The notes beneath the pieces were generated by a model that was not told the DNA's origin, did not search any database, and worked only from the letters and a program-made list of their open reading frames with translations. A DNA stretch of 64,000 nt from contig NZ_JACYFU010000003.1 of NCBI RefSeq assembly GCF_014837245.1, positions 62,001 through 126,000 on the forward strand, read 5' to 3'. This document shows positions 8,735 to 17,464 of the stretch, in pieces. Position 1 is the first letter of the stretch; the number at the start of each line of letters is the position of its first letter. Both the position numbers and the translations under genes were made by a program. The DNA comes from Devosia oryzisoli (lineage in GTDB: Bacteria; Pseudomonadota; Alphaproteobacteria; Rhizobiales; Devosiaceae).

Positions 8735-8794
8735 AGACCTGTTTGGCGAGTTGCGCCATATTGCGTTTTGCGGACGAAACCGGCAGGGAACGAT

Positions 8795-9532
8795 ATGGAC
8801 GCACCACTGAATCTGCAGAATCTCAAGAACGGCCTGTCCAAACTCACCATTCGCGAGCAGGTCAGTCATCGGCTTGCTGCAATGGTCCAGTCAGGGATTC
8901 TTCGTATTGGCGACGAACTGCCCAGCGAGCGCGAACTGGCGGCGACGCTTGAAGTCAGCCGCGAAACCGTGCGTGGTGCCATTCAGATGCTGGCTGCCAT
9001 CGGCATGGTGGAGATTTCGCAGGGCAGCCGAACCCGCATCGCCCGCACCCAAGGCTTTTCGGCCAATAACAGCGTGACCCAGCCGGTTCTGTCGGGCCGC
9101 TCGGCAGAGGAAGTCTATCAGGCCCGACTAATGGTCGAAATTCCAGTCATCCGTGTTGCCGTCGAAAGGATCGACGATGACGGCATTGCCCGGCTTCGCC
9201 GGCTCGTGGAGGCGCAGCGCGACATGGTCAACGACCATATCCGCTTCCAGATTTCGGACGCTGAATTTCACGACTGCATCTACCACGCCAGCGGCAACGA
9301 ACTGGTGGGCGGGTTCCTGCACGAGCTCTTCAGCTTTGGCATGGAGTATCGACGCCACGTGCTCTTGCGCGAGGGCTCCGTGAGCCTGAGCCTTGATGAC
9401 CACATCGAGATTCTCGACGCTTTTGAGCGCCGCGATCCAATGGCGGCTGCCGAGGCGATGGAGAACCATCTCAATCGCATCCACCAGACGACCCTCGAGG
9501 CCATGGCCGAAACCCGCGCCGGCCGTCGCTGA
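8795..9532 (+). CDS. GntR-family transcriptional regulator, FCD subfamily
   Basis: 245 residues from the ATG at 8795 (AGGGAA a few bases upstream); the in-frame ATG at 8675 has no ribosome site and extends into promoter sequence. An N-terminal winged helix (IREQVSHRLAAMV, DELPSERELAATLEVSRETVRGAI in two parts, about residues 15-60) is followed by an all-helical FCD ligand domain with metal-type residues such as D and H in SDAEFHDCIYHAS. FadR/FCD regulators commonly sense sugar acids. It is divergent from pdxA2 and 38 bases before the kinase gene, so it probably controls the whole island. Confidence 0.88.
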   Translation: MDAPLNLQNLKNGLSKLTIREQVSHRLAAMVQSGILRIGDELPSERELAATLEVSRETVRGAIQMLAAIGMVEISQGSRTRIARTQGFSANNSVTQPVLSGRSAEEVYQARLMVEIPVIRVAVERIDDDGIARLRRLVEAQRDMVNDHIRFQISDAEFHDCIYHASGNELVGGFLHELFSFGMEYRRHVLLREGSVSLSLDDHIEILDAFERRDPMAAAEAMENHLNRIHQTTLEAMAETRAGRR

Positions 9533-9570
9533 CCTCCTCCCATCGCGTTCTGTCCGGAAAATGAAGAGCC

Positions 9571-10827
9571 ATGATCCTTGGTGCAATTGCTGACGACCTG
9601 ACGGGCGCTACCGACCTGGCCCTGATGCTGACGCGCGGGGGCATGCGCGTGCTGCAGGTGGTGGGCGTTCCCCATCCGGACGCCGACTTCGACGATGCAG
9701 ACGCCGTCATCGTCTCGCTCAAGTCGCGCACGATTCCCGCTCCGGAGGCTCAGGCAATGTCGGTGTCGGCCGCAAAAGTGCTTCTGGCCAAAGGCGCGCG
9801 CCAACTCCTCTTCAAATATTGCTCGACCTTCGATTCCACCGACGAGGGCAATATCGGCCCTGTCACCGATGCGCTCCTGGACCTGCTGGGCGATACACGC
9901 ACTCTCGCCTGCCCGGCTTTTCCCACCAACAAGCGGACCGTCTACAAGGGTCACCTGTTTGTCGGCGATGTTCTGCTCAGCGACAGCCCCATGCGCGACC
10001 ATCCGCTTACCCCCATGCGGGACGGCAATCTCGTCCGCGTACTCGCACGGCAGACCAATCGCCCGGTGAGCCTCATCGATCACGACATCGTCCGGCGGGG
10101 GTCGGAAGCGGTGCGAGAAAGCTTTGCGAGCCTCGAGGGCATTGCCATCGTCGATGCCATCAGCAACGAGGATCTTTACGAGATCGGTGCGGCCTCCATG
10201 GACCTGCGGTTGATCACCGGCGGATCGGGCATCGCCATGGGTCTTCCCGAGGCCTATCATCGGCGGGGTCTGCTTGCCCTCGTCCCGGTTGAAGCCAGCC
10301 TTGAAGCACCTGCTGGGCGCAACGCGGTCCTCGCCGGCTCCTGCTCGGCGGCCACGCGGCGCCAGATTGAGTACGGCCGCGCCCAAGGCATGCCCGCCCT
10401 CAAGATCGAAGCCGCCCAGATCACCGACGGAACGTTCAGCGTCGAGGCCGCCGCCGACTTTGCCGAACGGGAGACGGGAGCTCTCCCCCCGCTCATCTAC
10501 TCGAGCGCCGATTCCGAGACGGTGCGCGCTGTCCAACAGGCCCTTGGCGCCGAAGAGGCCGGGGAACTGGTCGAGCGCTTCATGGGTGAGCTTGCCCGGA
10601 CGCTGGCACGACGGGGCTTCACACGTTTCCTGATAGCCGGTGGCGAAACATCCGGCGCCGTCATCCGCGATCTCGGCGTCACAACGCTCCAGATCGGTCC
10701 GGAAATCGACCCGGGCGTTCCCTGGACCATTTCGACCGGTTCCGGGCCGGAATTGGCGTTGGCGCTGAAGTCGGGCAACTTTGGTGCCGATGATTTCTTC
10801 GTCAAGGCCTGGGAGAGGCTGAAATGA
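9571..10827 (+). CDS. Four-carbon acid sugar kinase (DUF1537: DtnK/OtnK type)
   Basis: A 418-residue two-domain DUF1537 kinase. The N-terminal substrate domain starts with ILGAIADDLTGATDLAL, and the C-terminal nucleotide domain carries the GGETSGAVIRDLG motif near residue 360. Members phosphorylate D-threonate, D-erythronate or 3-oxo-tetronate at O4. Only one such kinase is present while both a PdxA2 and a DenD/OtnI/OtnC set are encoded, so it may serve both routes; which substrate it prefers cannot be read from sequence. It overlaps the following aldolase gene by 4 bases (ATGA), which indicates translational coupling. Confidence 0.88.
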   Translation: MILGAIADDLTGATDLALMLTRGGMRVLQVVGVPHPDADFDDADAVIVSLKSRTIPAPEAQAMSVSAAKVLLAKGARQLLFKYCSTFDSTDEGNIGPVTDALLDLLGDTRTLACPAFPTNKRTVYKGHLFVGDVLLSDSPMRDHPLTPMRDGNLVRVLARQTNRPVSLIDHDIVRRGSEAVRESFASLEGIAIVDAISNEDLYEIGAASMDLRLITGGSGIAMGLPEAYHRRGLLALVPVEASLEAPAGRNAVLAGSCSAATRRQIEYGRAQGMPALKIEAAQITDGTFSVEAAADFAERETGALPPLIYSSADSETVRAVQQALGAEEAGELVERFMGELARTLARRGFTRFLIAGGETSGAVIRDLGVTTLQIGPEIDPGVPWTISTGSGPELALALKSGNFGADDFFVKAWERLK

Positions 10828-11465
10828 CCGCACTCGTTTCCATGGCAACCCGCATGCGCGATGACATCTGCGCAGTGGGCGCATCGCTGTTCAATCGGGG
10901 CCTGACGGCGGGCTCAACGGGTAATATCAGCGTCAGGCTCGATGACGGCAGCATGATCATGACGCCTACCAATGCTTGCCTGGGCGAGCTCGATCCGGAA
11001 AGGCTCGCGCATCTGGCGGGGGACGGCACTCATCTTTCCGGCGACAAGCCGACCAAGGAAGCGTTCCTGCATAACTGCATGTATTGCGAGCGGCCCCATG
11101 CCGGCGCAGTGGTGCATCTGCACTCGACCCATGCCGTCGCCGTCAGCATTCTCGCAGACAACAATCCCGAGGACGTGCTGCCGCCCTTGACGGCCTATTA
11201 TGTGATGCGCGTCGGGTCACTGCCGCTGGTGCCCTATTTTGCGCCCGGCGACGAAGCTCTGGCCCTCGCAGTCAAGGCCAAGGCAGGTCGCCATCATGCG
11301 GTCCTGCTCGCCAATCACGGGCCTGTTGTGTCTGGAACGACCCTGCGCGACGCCCAGTATGCGACAGAGGAACTTGAGGAAACCGCCAGGCTCCACCTGT
11401 TGCTCGATGGCCACCGCACGCGGCCACTGACGCCGGCGCAGGTCGATCATCTCCGCCGGCGCTGA
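10824..11465 (+). CDS. otnC: Class II aldolase family, 3-oxo-tetronate 4-phosphate decarboxylase (OtnC type)
   Basis: A 213-residue class II aldolase/adducin domain. Zinc ligands and catalytic acid are visible as E79, H98, H100 (VVHLHSTH) and H165 (ANHGP); GSTGNISVR near residue 30 is the phosphate loop. OtnC decarboxylates 3-dehydro-4-phosphotetronate to dihydroxyacetone phosphate. The start codon overlaps the kinase stop (ATGA), so kinase and decarboxylase are made together and act in consecutive steps. L-fuculose- or L-ribulose-phosphate aldolase activity is the main alternative for the fold, but the context favours OtnC. Confidence 0.85.
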   Translation: MTALVSMATRMRDDICAVGASLFNRGLTAGSTGNISVRLDDGSMIMTPTNACLGELDPERLAHLAGDGTHLSGDKPTKEAFLHNCMYCERPHAGAVVHLHSTHAVAVSILADNNPEDVLPPLTAYYVMRVGSLPLVPYFAPGDEALALAVKAKAGRHHAVLLANHGPVVSGTTLRDAQYATEELEETARLHLLLDGHRTRPLTPAQVDHLRRR

Positions 11466-11468
11466 GCA

Positions 11469-12455
11469 TCATGCAGGGCGCAGACCGCCCAGTTCGTCCT
11501 CAATATAGCTATCGACTATAGCGTCGAATGAGGCGTCCCCGGAAAAGCCGAGCGACAGCGCGCGGTTCGGATCGAAGGCGCGCGGCCAGCCGGCGACAAT
11601 CTCTTCGATCACGGGGTCCGGCTCGCGCCGGATCAGCTCTGCCGCAGCATCACCGGCGGCCCGCTTGAGTGCTTCGATTTCCTCCGCAACGGTCGCGGCC
11701 ACGCCAGGCATGTTCAGCGAGCGGCGCACCCCAAGCGTCGACGTGTCCATGCTCGCGGCATGGAGCAAGAAGCCGACTGCGGCCCGCGGACTGGCAAACC
11801 AGTGGCGCACCGTCTCGGCCACCGGGAGCACGGCCTCCTGACCGGCCAGAGGCTCTCGCAGGATGCCGGAGAAAAAGCCGGATGCGGCCTTGTTGGGCTT
11901 GCCGGGCCGGATGACGATGGTGGGCAGCCGGACGCCCACTCCGTCCAAAAAACCGCGCCGCGAGTAGTCGGCCAGCAGCAATTCGCCGATTGCCTTTTGG
12001 GTCCCATAGCTGGTGAGCGGCGAGAGCACATGGTCATCGCCAATGACATCGGGAAACGGTGTGCCGAAGACAGCGATCGAGGAGGTGAACACCACGCGCG
12101 GGCAATAGGGCCGTTCTGCGCCTTGCTTCCGGATCGCCTCGAACAAAGCACGCGTGCCATCGAGGTTGATGCGATAGCCCTTCTCAAAGTCGGCTTCGGC
12201 CTCGCCAGACACGATGGCTGCAAGGTGGAAGATCACATCGGGACGGTCGGCCACCAGCTGCCCGGCAACGCCCGGTTCGGCCAGGTCGGCGGCCACAAGC
12301 TCGACAATGCCGGAAAAATCCGGCTGCTCCGGTTTTGTCACGTCCACCAGGGTCAGTTTGTCGGCGGCACGGACGCCCCAGGTGCGGCCACGCGCCACTT
12401 CCTGGGTGAGCTTGCGCCCCAGCATACCCGCTGCACCTATGACGAGTATATGCAT
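11469..12455 (-). CDS. denD: D-erythronate dehydrogenase (DenD), NAD-dependent epimerase/dehydratase family
   Basis: 328 residues of the extended SDR type. The N-terminal cofactor motif is VIGAAGMLGRKL, catalytic S125/S126 lie in FTSSIAVFG and the YxxxK pair is Y150/K154. Length and opening match DenD, which oxidises D-erythronate to 2-dehydro-D-erythronate with NAD. It is convergent with the OtnC-type gene (3 bases between stops) and transcribed from its own promoter at about 12.5 kb, where a palindromic candidate operator lies. With OtnI, the DUF1537 kinase and OtnC it completes the described D-erythronate route. Confidence 0.85.
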   Translation of the reverse strand: MHILVIGAAGMLGRKLTQEVARGRTWGVRAADKLTLVDVTKPEQPDFSGIVELVAADLAEPGVAGQLVADRPDVIFHLAAIVSGEAEADFEKGYRINLDGTRALFEAIRKQGAERPYCPRVVFTSSIAVFGTPFPDVIGDDHVLSPLTSYGTQKAIGELLLADYSRRGFLDGVGVRLPTIVIRPGKPNKAASGFFSGILREPLAGQEAVLPVAETVRHWFASPRAAVGFLLHAASMDTSTLGVRRSLNMPGVAATVAEEIEALKRAAGDAAAELIRREPDPVIEEIVAGWPRAFDPNRALSLGFSGDASFDAIVDSYIEDELGGLRPA

Positions 12456-12474
12456 CTTCGCTCCTCGCTGGACT

Positions 12475-12489
12475 ACTGGACCAACCAGT
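12475..12489. promoter_or_regulatory. Candidate operator upstream of denD
   Basis: ACTGGACCAACCAGT, a 15-base site with perfect 5-base arms, starts 20 bases upstream of the denD start codon. It shares the TGGTC/GACC core with the site between pdxA2 and gntR, so the same GntR regulator may bind both. Inference from sequence symmetry only. Confidence 0.4.
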
Positions 12490-12630
12490 TATCCTGTTCG
12501 GGGCTGTTTGTCCATCCGTTTGACGGTTTTATTGGTGCGAAACGCAGATCATGCGGACCATCAGGCCCAGATATCCGAGACAAATTGCTGGAACACCAAC
12601 CTGGGCGGATTGCCGGCGCGCCAACTTCTG

Positions 12631-13515
12631 CTAGCGCGACGCAATCAGCTCGACGACCGCAGCGGAAATCGCAACAACAGCTGCATTCCGAGTATCGAAA
12701 TCGGCCTCTGCCTCGGACAGGTAAATCGCGACGAAATATGGTCCGCCCTGGGGCGGAACAATCATGCCGACAATGTTCCGGGTCACGCTGCCCGATCCAG
12801 ATTTGTCGGCCACACGCCAGCCATCTGGCGTAAAAGCGCGGAGAAGCGCGCCAGTCACTCCCCCCGGCGTCATCCACTCCGTCAGTTGCGCCCGCGACGA
12901 GGGGGAGAGCGCATCGCCGACCAGCAAACGTTCAAGCGTATCGACCATGGCCGCCGGCGAGGTGGTGTCCCGCGGGTCGCCGGTCTCGAACCTATTCAGG
13001 TCCGGCTCGCGGCGATCCAGCCTGGAGACATCGTCGCCAATCTGGCGCATGAATGCGGTAACCTCTTGCGGGCCGCCGAGGTGATCGATCAGGATGTTCG
13101 CGGCCGCGTTGTCGCTCATATCGAGCGCAGCGAAACAGAGCTCACCCACCTGCATGGTGTCGCCGATCCGCAGCTCGGTCACCGGCGCATACTCCACCAT
13201 GTCCTCGGCGCGGACGTCGAGTCCGTCCGTGAGCCTCATCGCGCTTTTGTCGACCTGCGCCAGAACCGCACCGCAAAGCGGCACCTTGGCGGTGCTGTTC
13301 ATCAAGAACCGTTCGTCGGCACGATGGCCCCAGGACCAGCCGGTGCCGCTATCGCGGATCAGCAGGCCAACGCGCGCATCCAACCTCTCCTCGATGTTCT
13401 CCACTGTTTGGGCCAGGCGCGTGCCAGCGTCCGCGGATGTGGCGGGAGATGCGATGAGCGCAGCAAGGACCAGCCCTCCAAGGAACCGGAGCAGAGCGGA
13501 GTTACAAGCAAGCAT
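12631..13515 (-). CDS. Class A beta-lactamase
   Basis: 294 residues from the ATG at 13515 (AAGGGA upstream), with a signal peptide ending near ATSADA, so periplasmic. All class A motifs are intact: S74-T-A-K77 (Ambler S70xxK), S134-D-N (SDN loop), E170-PDLN (omega loop, Ambler E166) and K238-S-G (KTG box). C81 and C127 sit at the positions of the C77-C123 disulfide of TEM/CARB-type enzymes; no cysteine is at Ambler 69, so the disulfide of class A carbapenemases is absent. An active penicillinase is expected. No intact regulator is adjacent. Downstream of denD, upstream of ridA, with no mobile element touching it. Confidence 0.9.
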   Translation of the reverse strand: MLACNSALLRFLGGLVLAALIASPATSADAGTRLAQTVENIEERLDARVGLLIRDSGTGWSWGHRADERFLMNSTAKVPLCGAVLAQVDKSAMRLTDGLDVRAEDMVEYAPVTELRIGDTMQVGELCFAALDMSDNAAANILIDHLGGPQEVTAFMRQIGDDVSRLDRREPDLNRFETGDPRDTTSPAAMVDTLERLLVGDALSPSSRAQLTEWMTPGGVTGALLRAFTPDGWRVADKSGSGSVTRNIVGMIVPPQGGPYFVAIYLSEAEADFDTRNAAVVAISAAVVELIASR

Positions 13516-13692
13516 GTTCGATCCCTTGGTAGACCAGCATGGATGACACCAGAAAGAAGAGGCGGGCTGATGCGACGGATCGCCGGTCGCGCTACTTCTT
13601 GCACGCATACCCACACGATACTCAAATGCCTAGCCCAAGTGGACACGGCTAAAAAAGCATCAGGCGGATGAGGCGATCACCGCGCATCTCCA

Positions 13693-14100
13693 CTACACAG
13701 CAGCCCGAGCAACGATTTCGATCTCGATCTTGAGGTCGGGTGAGAACAGAGCGCTGACACCAATCCCCGTCATGGCGGGCATGGCCTCGCCGAGAAATGC
13801 GACCAAGGGTGGAAACACCTCCTCCGCCTTCTCTGGCGCCCAGTCGACAATGTAGGCGCGCAGGCTGACGATGTCGGCAGGTGTCGCACCGACGCTGTCG
13901 AGACACGCGCGCAGGTTGCGGCAAACAAGCGCGGTTTGCTCCCGGAGCGAACTGGGTGCGCGATCGACACCCTTCCGGGCAGCGATCTGGCCGGAAAAGA
14001 AGGCCAGTCGCCCTCCCTCGACCAGCGTCCCCTGCGAGTGGTGGTTCTGTGTCGCGTCCCATAAATCCGGCGGGTTGAGGCGAACAAGTGGTCTGGTCAT
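13693..14100 (-). CDS. RidA/YjgF-family protein
   Basis: 135 residues of the RidA (Rid/YER057c/UK114) family, which deaminates reactive enamine/imine intermediates or binds small metabolites as a trimer. The segments FFSGQIAARKG, CLDSVGATPADIVSLRAYIVD and a C-terminal EIEIVARAAV are characteristic. The archetypal RidA arginine in the usual C-terminal RxxV pattern is not clearly present, so it may be one of the non-deaminase Rid subgroups. It is a single gene upstream of the beta-lactamase on the same strand. Confidence 0.8.
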   Translation of the reverse strand: MTRPLVRLNPPDLWDATQNHHSQGTLVEGGRLAFFSGQIAARKGVDRAPSSLREQTALVCRNLRACLDSVGATPADIVSLRAYIVDWAPEKAEEVFPPLVAFLGEAMPAMTGIGVSALFSPDLKIEIEIVARAAV

Positions 14101-14322
14101 GTCGATCTTTCTTCGTGAGGCGGCCTATCGCCCATGGCTCGTTACGCCCCTAAGATAGACCGTCCGGCAGTGAAGAGATGTCCGCCCACCGATGATCGCG
14201 GGTCACGGATCGGGCACGCGCATGAGCGCTCTCGCGTGGACAAGCTTGGTCTGCCGGGGCTGGCTTGATAGAGGTTTGGAAATGGGTGGGATGACGAGAA
14301 CCGATTGCGCGGCACGGACGCC

Positions 14323-14403
14323 ATGACGGCCAAGAGCCTGAACGAGATCGTCATCTTCATGGCGGTCGCCGACGCCGGGAGCTTTGCACGCGCTCTCCCA
14401 TAG
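14323..14403 (+). pseudogene. LysR-family regulator, N-terminal stub
   Basis: ATG at 14323 encodes LNEIVIFMAVADAGSFARAL and meets TAG at 14401. This is the start of the LysR helix-turn-helix domain (usually about 300 residues); the rest of the gene is not found downstream in any frame. It probably records a deletion next to the beta-lactamase/ridA pair. Confidence 0.55.
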
Positions 14404-14458
14404 GCATGCCGAAGCCCCGCCCGGGCAATAACCCTGCGGTTGCATGAGAGGTGACGGT

Positions 14459-14520
14459 GCCCGGAGGCGGCACGCGCCTCTGAGTTTGGTAGATGTGTGA
14501 GACGAGAACCGCCTCCGGGC
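14459..14520. repeat. 12-base inverted repeat
   Basis: GCCCGGAGGCGG at 14459-14470 and its exact complement CCGCCTCCGGGC at 14509-14520 flank 38 bases. It could form a hairpin at the end of the lost LysR gene or mark a rearrangement. No function can be assigned. Confidence 0.5.
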
Positions 14521-14717
14521 GCCGGGTTTTCTGACGCGAGGTTCTTCAAAGGATCGGCGCTGGCCCTGTTGATCCTCTAACCCCGGCCCAGGCTCCGGAA
14601 CGATGCAGAGCCCTCCCGACAGTCGCCGGGCAGTTGATCGTTGCAACTCCATCACGTCCCGGCTGATGGGGGGAGTATGGCAGGGAATTTTGGGACGGGG
14701 AGAAGGGGGAGAGTCTG

Positions 14718-15044
14718 GGTTTGCTGGGGCGCCGGCAGGCGCGGCAGTACGCGGTGCTGTCAGGTGACCTGCCCGCCCGCGATTTCGACCGCGATCCTGC
14801 GGCCTATCTCGCCTGCGAATGGCTCCCGCCCAAGTTCGATTACGTCGATCCCAAGAAGGACGTCGAGGCAGAGATCCTCGCCACCAACGCCGGGCTCAAG
14901 AGCAGGACGCAGGCGATTTCCGAACGGGGCTACGACGCCGAACAGGTCGATGCCGAGATCGCCGCCGACAAGGCACGGTCGGACGCGCTGGGCCTAGGTT
15001 TCGGTGCTCCGCCTGTCCAGAAGGAGGACATCCCCGATGAATGA
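14718..15044 (+). pseudogene. Phage portal protein, C-terminal fragment
   Basis: About 108 codons matching the end of lambda-type portal proteins, with EWLPPKFDYVDPKKDVEAE and the late NAGLKSRTQAISERGYDAE block. A complete portal has about 500 residues; the N-terminal four fifths are missing and the frame has no convincing start. It overlaps the following protease start by 8 bases, the usual close packing of a phage head module. Confidence 0.75.
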
Positions 15045-15893
15045 TATTGTCACCCTGCTGACCCGCCGCGCCGACCTGGCCCCGGCCAGCGCTAACCGCG
15101 ACGCCCGCACCGTCGAGGTGATATGGTCCACCGGTGCGCCAGTGCGCCGCCGCGACATGGCTGGCCCCTATGTCGAACGCCTCAGCCTTGCGCCCGAGGC
15201 GGTGGACCTGTCGCGCCTGCAAGGGGCGAGCGTGCTGGATGCCCACCGGCAATCCGCCGTCCGCGATGTCCTTGGCAGCGTGCAATCCGCCAATGTTGAT
15301 GGTCAGCGCGGCACGGCGCTGATCCGCTTCTCATCGCGGCCCGAGGTCGAACCGCTCTGGCAGGACGTCCTGTCCGGTATCCTGCGCCATGTCTCGGTCG
15401 GCTATTCGGTCGAGGAATGGACCGAAAGCACAGAAAGTGGCGCGCGCGTGCTGACCGCCGTTCGCTGGACACCCCACGAGATTTCCCTGGTGCCGACGCC
15501 CGCTGACCCCGGCGCCCATATCCGCATGGAGACCCACATGACCGACACGACCACCCCGGCCCCGCCCGAGACCCTTACCCGCGCCGCGATCAACACCGAG
15601 ATCCGCTCCATTGCCCGCATCGCCGGGCTGGACCAGCCGTGGATCGACGGCCAGATCGACGCCGCCGCCGATGCCGACACCGCCCGTCGCGCCGCCTTCG
15701 AGGCGCTGGCGACCCGCAGCGCGCCGACGATCCGCACCGAACAGGTGCGCGTCGAGATGGGCGATAGCCACGATGACCCGGCCCTGCGCGCGCGTCAGAT
15801 GGGCGAGGCTCTCTACGCCCGGATCAACCCGCGCCATGACCTCAGCGAACCGGCCCGCCGCTATGCCTATGCCACGCCAGTGGATATGTGTTT
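15037..15893 (+). pseudogene. Phage prohead protease/major capsid fusion, truncated
   Basis: Starts at ATG 15037 with AAGGAGG upstream. The first about 165 residues are a HK97-type prohead protease (DAHRQSAVRDVLGSV region and VSVGYSVEEW, with ISLVPTPADPGA near its end). A second part follows that reads like the scaffold and start of a major capsid protein. Phage-like sequence stops near residue 285 (RYAYATPVDM), about 20 bases before the tRNA fragment. The frame then runs on through the tRNA fragment and unrelated DNA to 16389, which is not a real extension. It is a remnant; no tail or lysis genes follow. Confidence 0.75.
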
Positions 15894-15911
15894 GATATAT
15901 TTTACGAAAGT

Positions 15912-15957
<46 letters not shown>

Positions 15958-16204
15958 TCTGCAGGCCGCCCCCGTTCCGGCGACCGCGTTCGGGAGATCG
16001 CACGTGCTGAAGTCGGCATTGGGGTCGACGTCGGCAGGCTCTCTGGGGCTGGTAAGCGGACTCCGCTTCGACCTCTAATCTCCCGCCCCGCCCGAACCTC
16101 GCACATGCGCACAACACTCGGTCAACCGGCTGTTGTCCGGATCGGCCAGCAGCCGTTTCGGATCCCCGGGTTGTCCGGGAGAAAGGAGCATGCGATGTCA
16201 GGAC

Positions 16205-16768
16205 ATGGCAAAGCAATTTCCTTCCCTGGAACCCCACCATCATCGGTACATCGAAGCGCAGCACATGTTCTTTACGGCATCGGCTGCGCCAACCGGCCAC
16301 GTCAATGTGTCGCCGCGCAGCACCGACATGTTTCGGATTCTCGGCGACAATGCCGTCATGTACCTGGACCGCACCGGCAGCGGCAATGAGACCGCGGCGC
16401 ACCTCCGGATCGACCCGCGACTGACCATCATGTTCTGCGCACTCGAGGGGCCGCCATTGATCATGAGGCTCTACGGCAAGGGTCGTGTGATCCACCGTGG
16501 CAGCACGGAGTACGCTCAGTTGCTGGCCGAGCACTTCGACAACGATCCTCCCTTGGGTGCTCGCCAGATGGTGCACCTCGACTTCGACCTGGTACAGACA
16601 TCGTGCGGCTATGGCGTGCCGCTCTTCGACTATCGGGAAGAGCGGCCCCAGATGGATCAGTGGGCGCAGGCCAAAGGCGAGGATGGCATTGAGGCGTACT
16701 GGCGCGAGAAGAACCAGGTCAGCCTCGATGGTTTCCCCACCGGACTGTTCGATTCCGCCGGATCATGA
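16205..16768 (+). CDS. Pyridoxamine 5'-phosphate oxidase-like FMN-binding protein
   Basis: 187 residues beginning MAKQFPSLEP, with a split-barrel flavin fold. TASAAPTGHVNVSPRS and AHLRIDPRLTIMFCALEG are typical of the group. The function is probably flavin-dependent reduction or binding of a small molecule; true PNP oxidase activity is not implied. Start choice is uncertain: GGAG at 16185-16188 is too close to the ATG at 16190 and far from that at 16205; family beginnings favour 16205. It stands alone, after the tRNA fragment. Confidence 0.7.
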   Translation: MAKQFPSLEPHHHRYIEAQHMFFTASAAPTGHVNVSPRSTDMFRILGDNAVMYLDRTGSGNETAAHLRIDPRLTIMFCALEGPPLIMRLYGKGRVIHRGSTEYAQLLAEHFDNDPPLGARQMVHLDFDLVQTSCGYGVPLFDYREERPQMDQWAQAKGEDGIEAYWREKNQVSLDGFPTGLFDSAGS

Positions 16769-16960
16769 GCGGTCCTGCATCTCCATGCACACGGTCTGGG
16801 AAATGGAGTGGAGGGACGATATCGTGACTGGTCTGCTCAGGCCTGGTCAGGAACGGTTTCATAGAGATACCGGACAAGCCCGGCGTTTGGGCATCTGCAG
16901 CCCACTGACCAGTGGGATCAGGAATACAGTTGGGATCGGACCTGGAGGTAAATCAAAACC

Positions 16961-17287
16961 ATGATCTACGAACTGCGCATCTACGACTGCCTGCCCGGCC
17001 GGTTGCCGGCCTTACTCAAGCGCTTCAACGAGCACACGCTGGCCCTTTGGGAGCGTCACGGCATCCGGCAGGCCGGCTTTTTCACGACGCTGGTCGGCGA
17101 AAACAACAACCGCCTGACCTATCTGCTGGCGTGGGAAAGCCTGGCCGAACGGGAGGCGAAGTGGACTGCCTTCATCGCTGATCCCGACTGGATCAGCGCG
17201 CGGGATGCCTCGGAGCGCGATGGCCCGATCCTTGCCAATGTTCGCAACGAACTCTTGAACCCGACAGCGTTCTCCTCGGTACGGTAA
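16961..17287 (+). CDS. NIPSNAP-family protein
   Basis: 108 residues, a single dimeric alpha-beta barrel domain of the NIPSNAP family (begins IYELRIYDCLPGRLPALLKRF; LTYLLAWESLAEREAKWTAF in the middle). GGAGG lies a short distance upstream of the ATG. The biochemical role of bacterial members is not established; many sit beside small-molecule oxidases, as here beside the flavin-oxidase-like gene. Confidence 0.8.
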   Translation: MIYELRIYDCLPGRLPALLKRFNEHTLALWERHGIRQAGFFTTLVGENNNRLTYLLAWESLAEREAKWTAFIADPDWISARDASERDGPILANVRNELLNPTAFSSVR

Positions 17288-17464
17288 GGGCGCGCCATAA
17301 AATCACCGACCCCCGCTGCGCTGTCATCGGTCGCGGTCCGGTGTGCGTTTCGTCACCGACGAAGCGCGAAAGCGCAGGGAAATACCTGCTGGAGGAAGAC
17401 GCCGGCTTATTCGACTGATCCCGTCCACCCCTCGATTTCCGGTTGAAGACGTCCCACATTTGGA

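Larger units (their letters stand above)
14101..14717. other. Gene-poor scar between ridA and phage remnant
   Basis: About 600 bases without an intact gene. It holds a 26-codon stub of a LysR regulator and one long inverted repeat. The decamer GACGAGAACC occurs twice, near 14293 and near 14501. It ends where the phage portal fragment begins in mid-gene. The stretch looks like a rearrangement scar. Confidence 0.5.

Noticed and set aside
7652..8869. Longer PdxA2 protein starting at 8869
   Set aside because: The extra 73 residues cross the divergent gntR gene and promoter and lack similarity, while ATG 8650 has a strong ribosome site.
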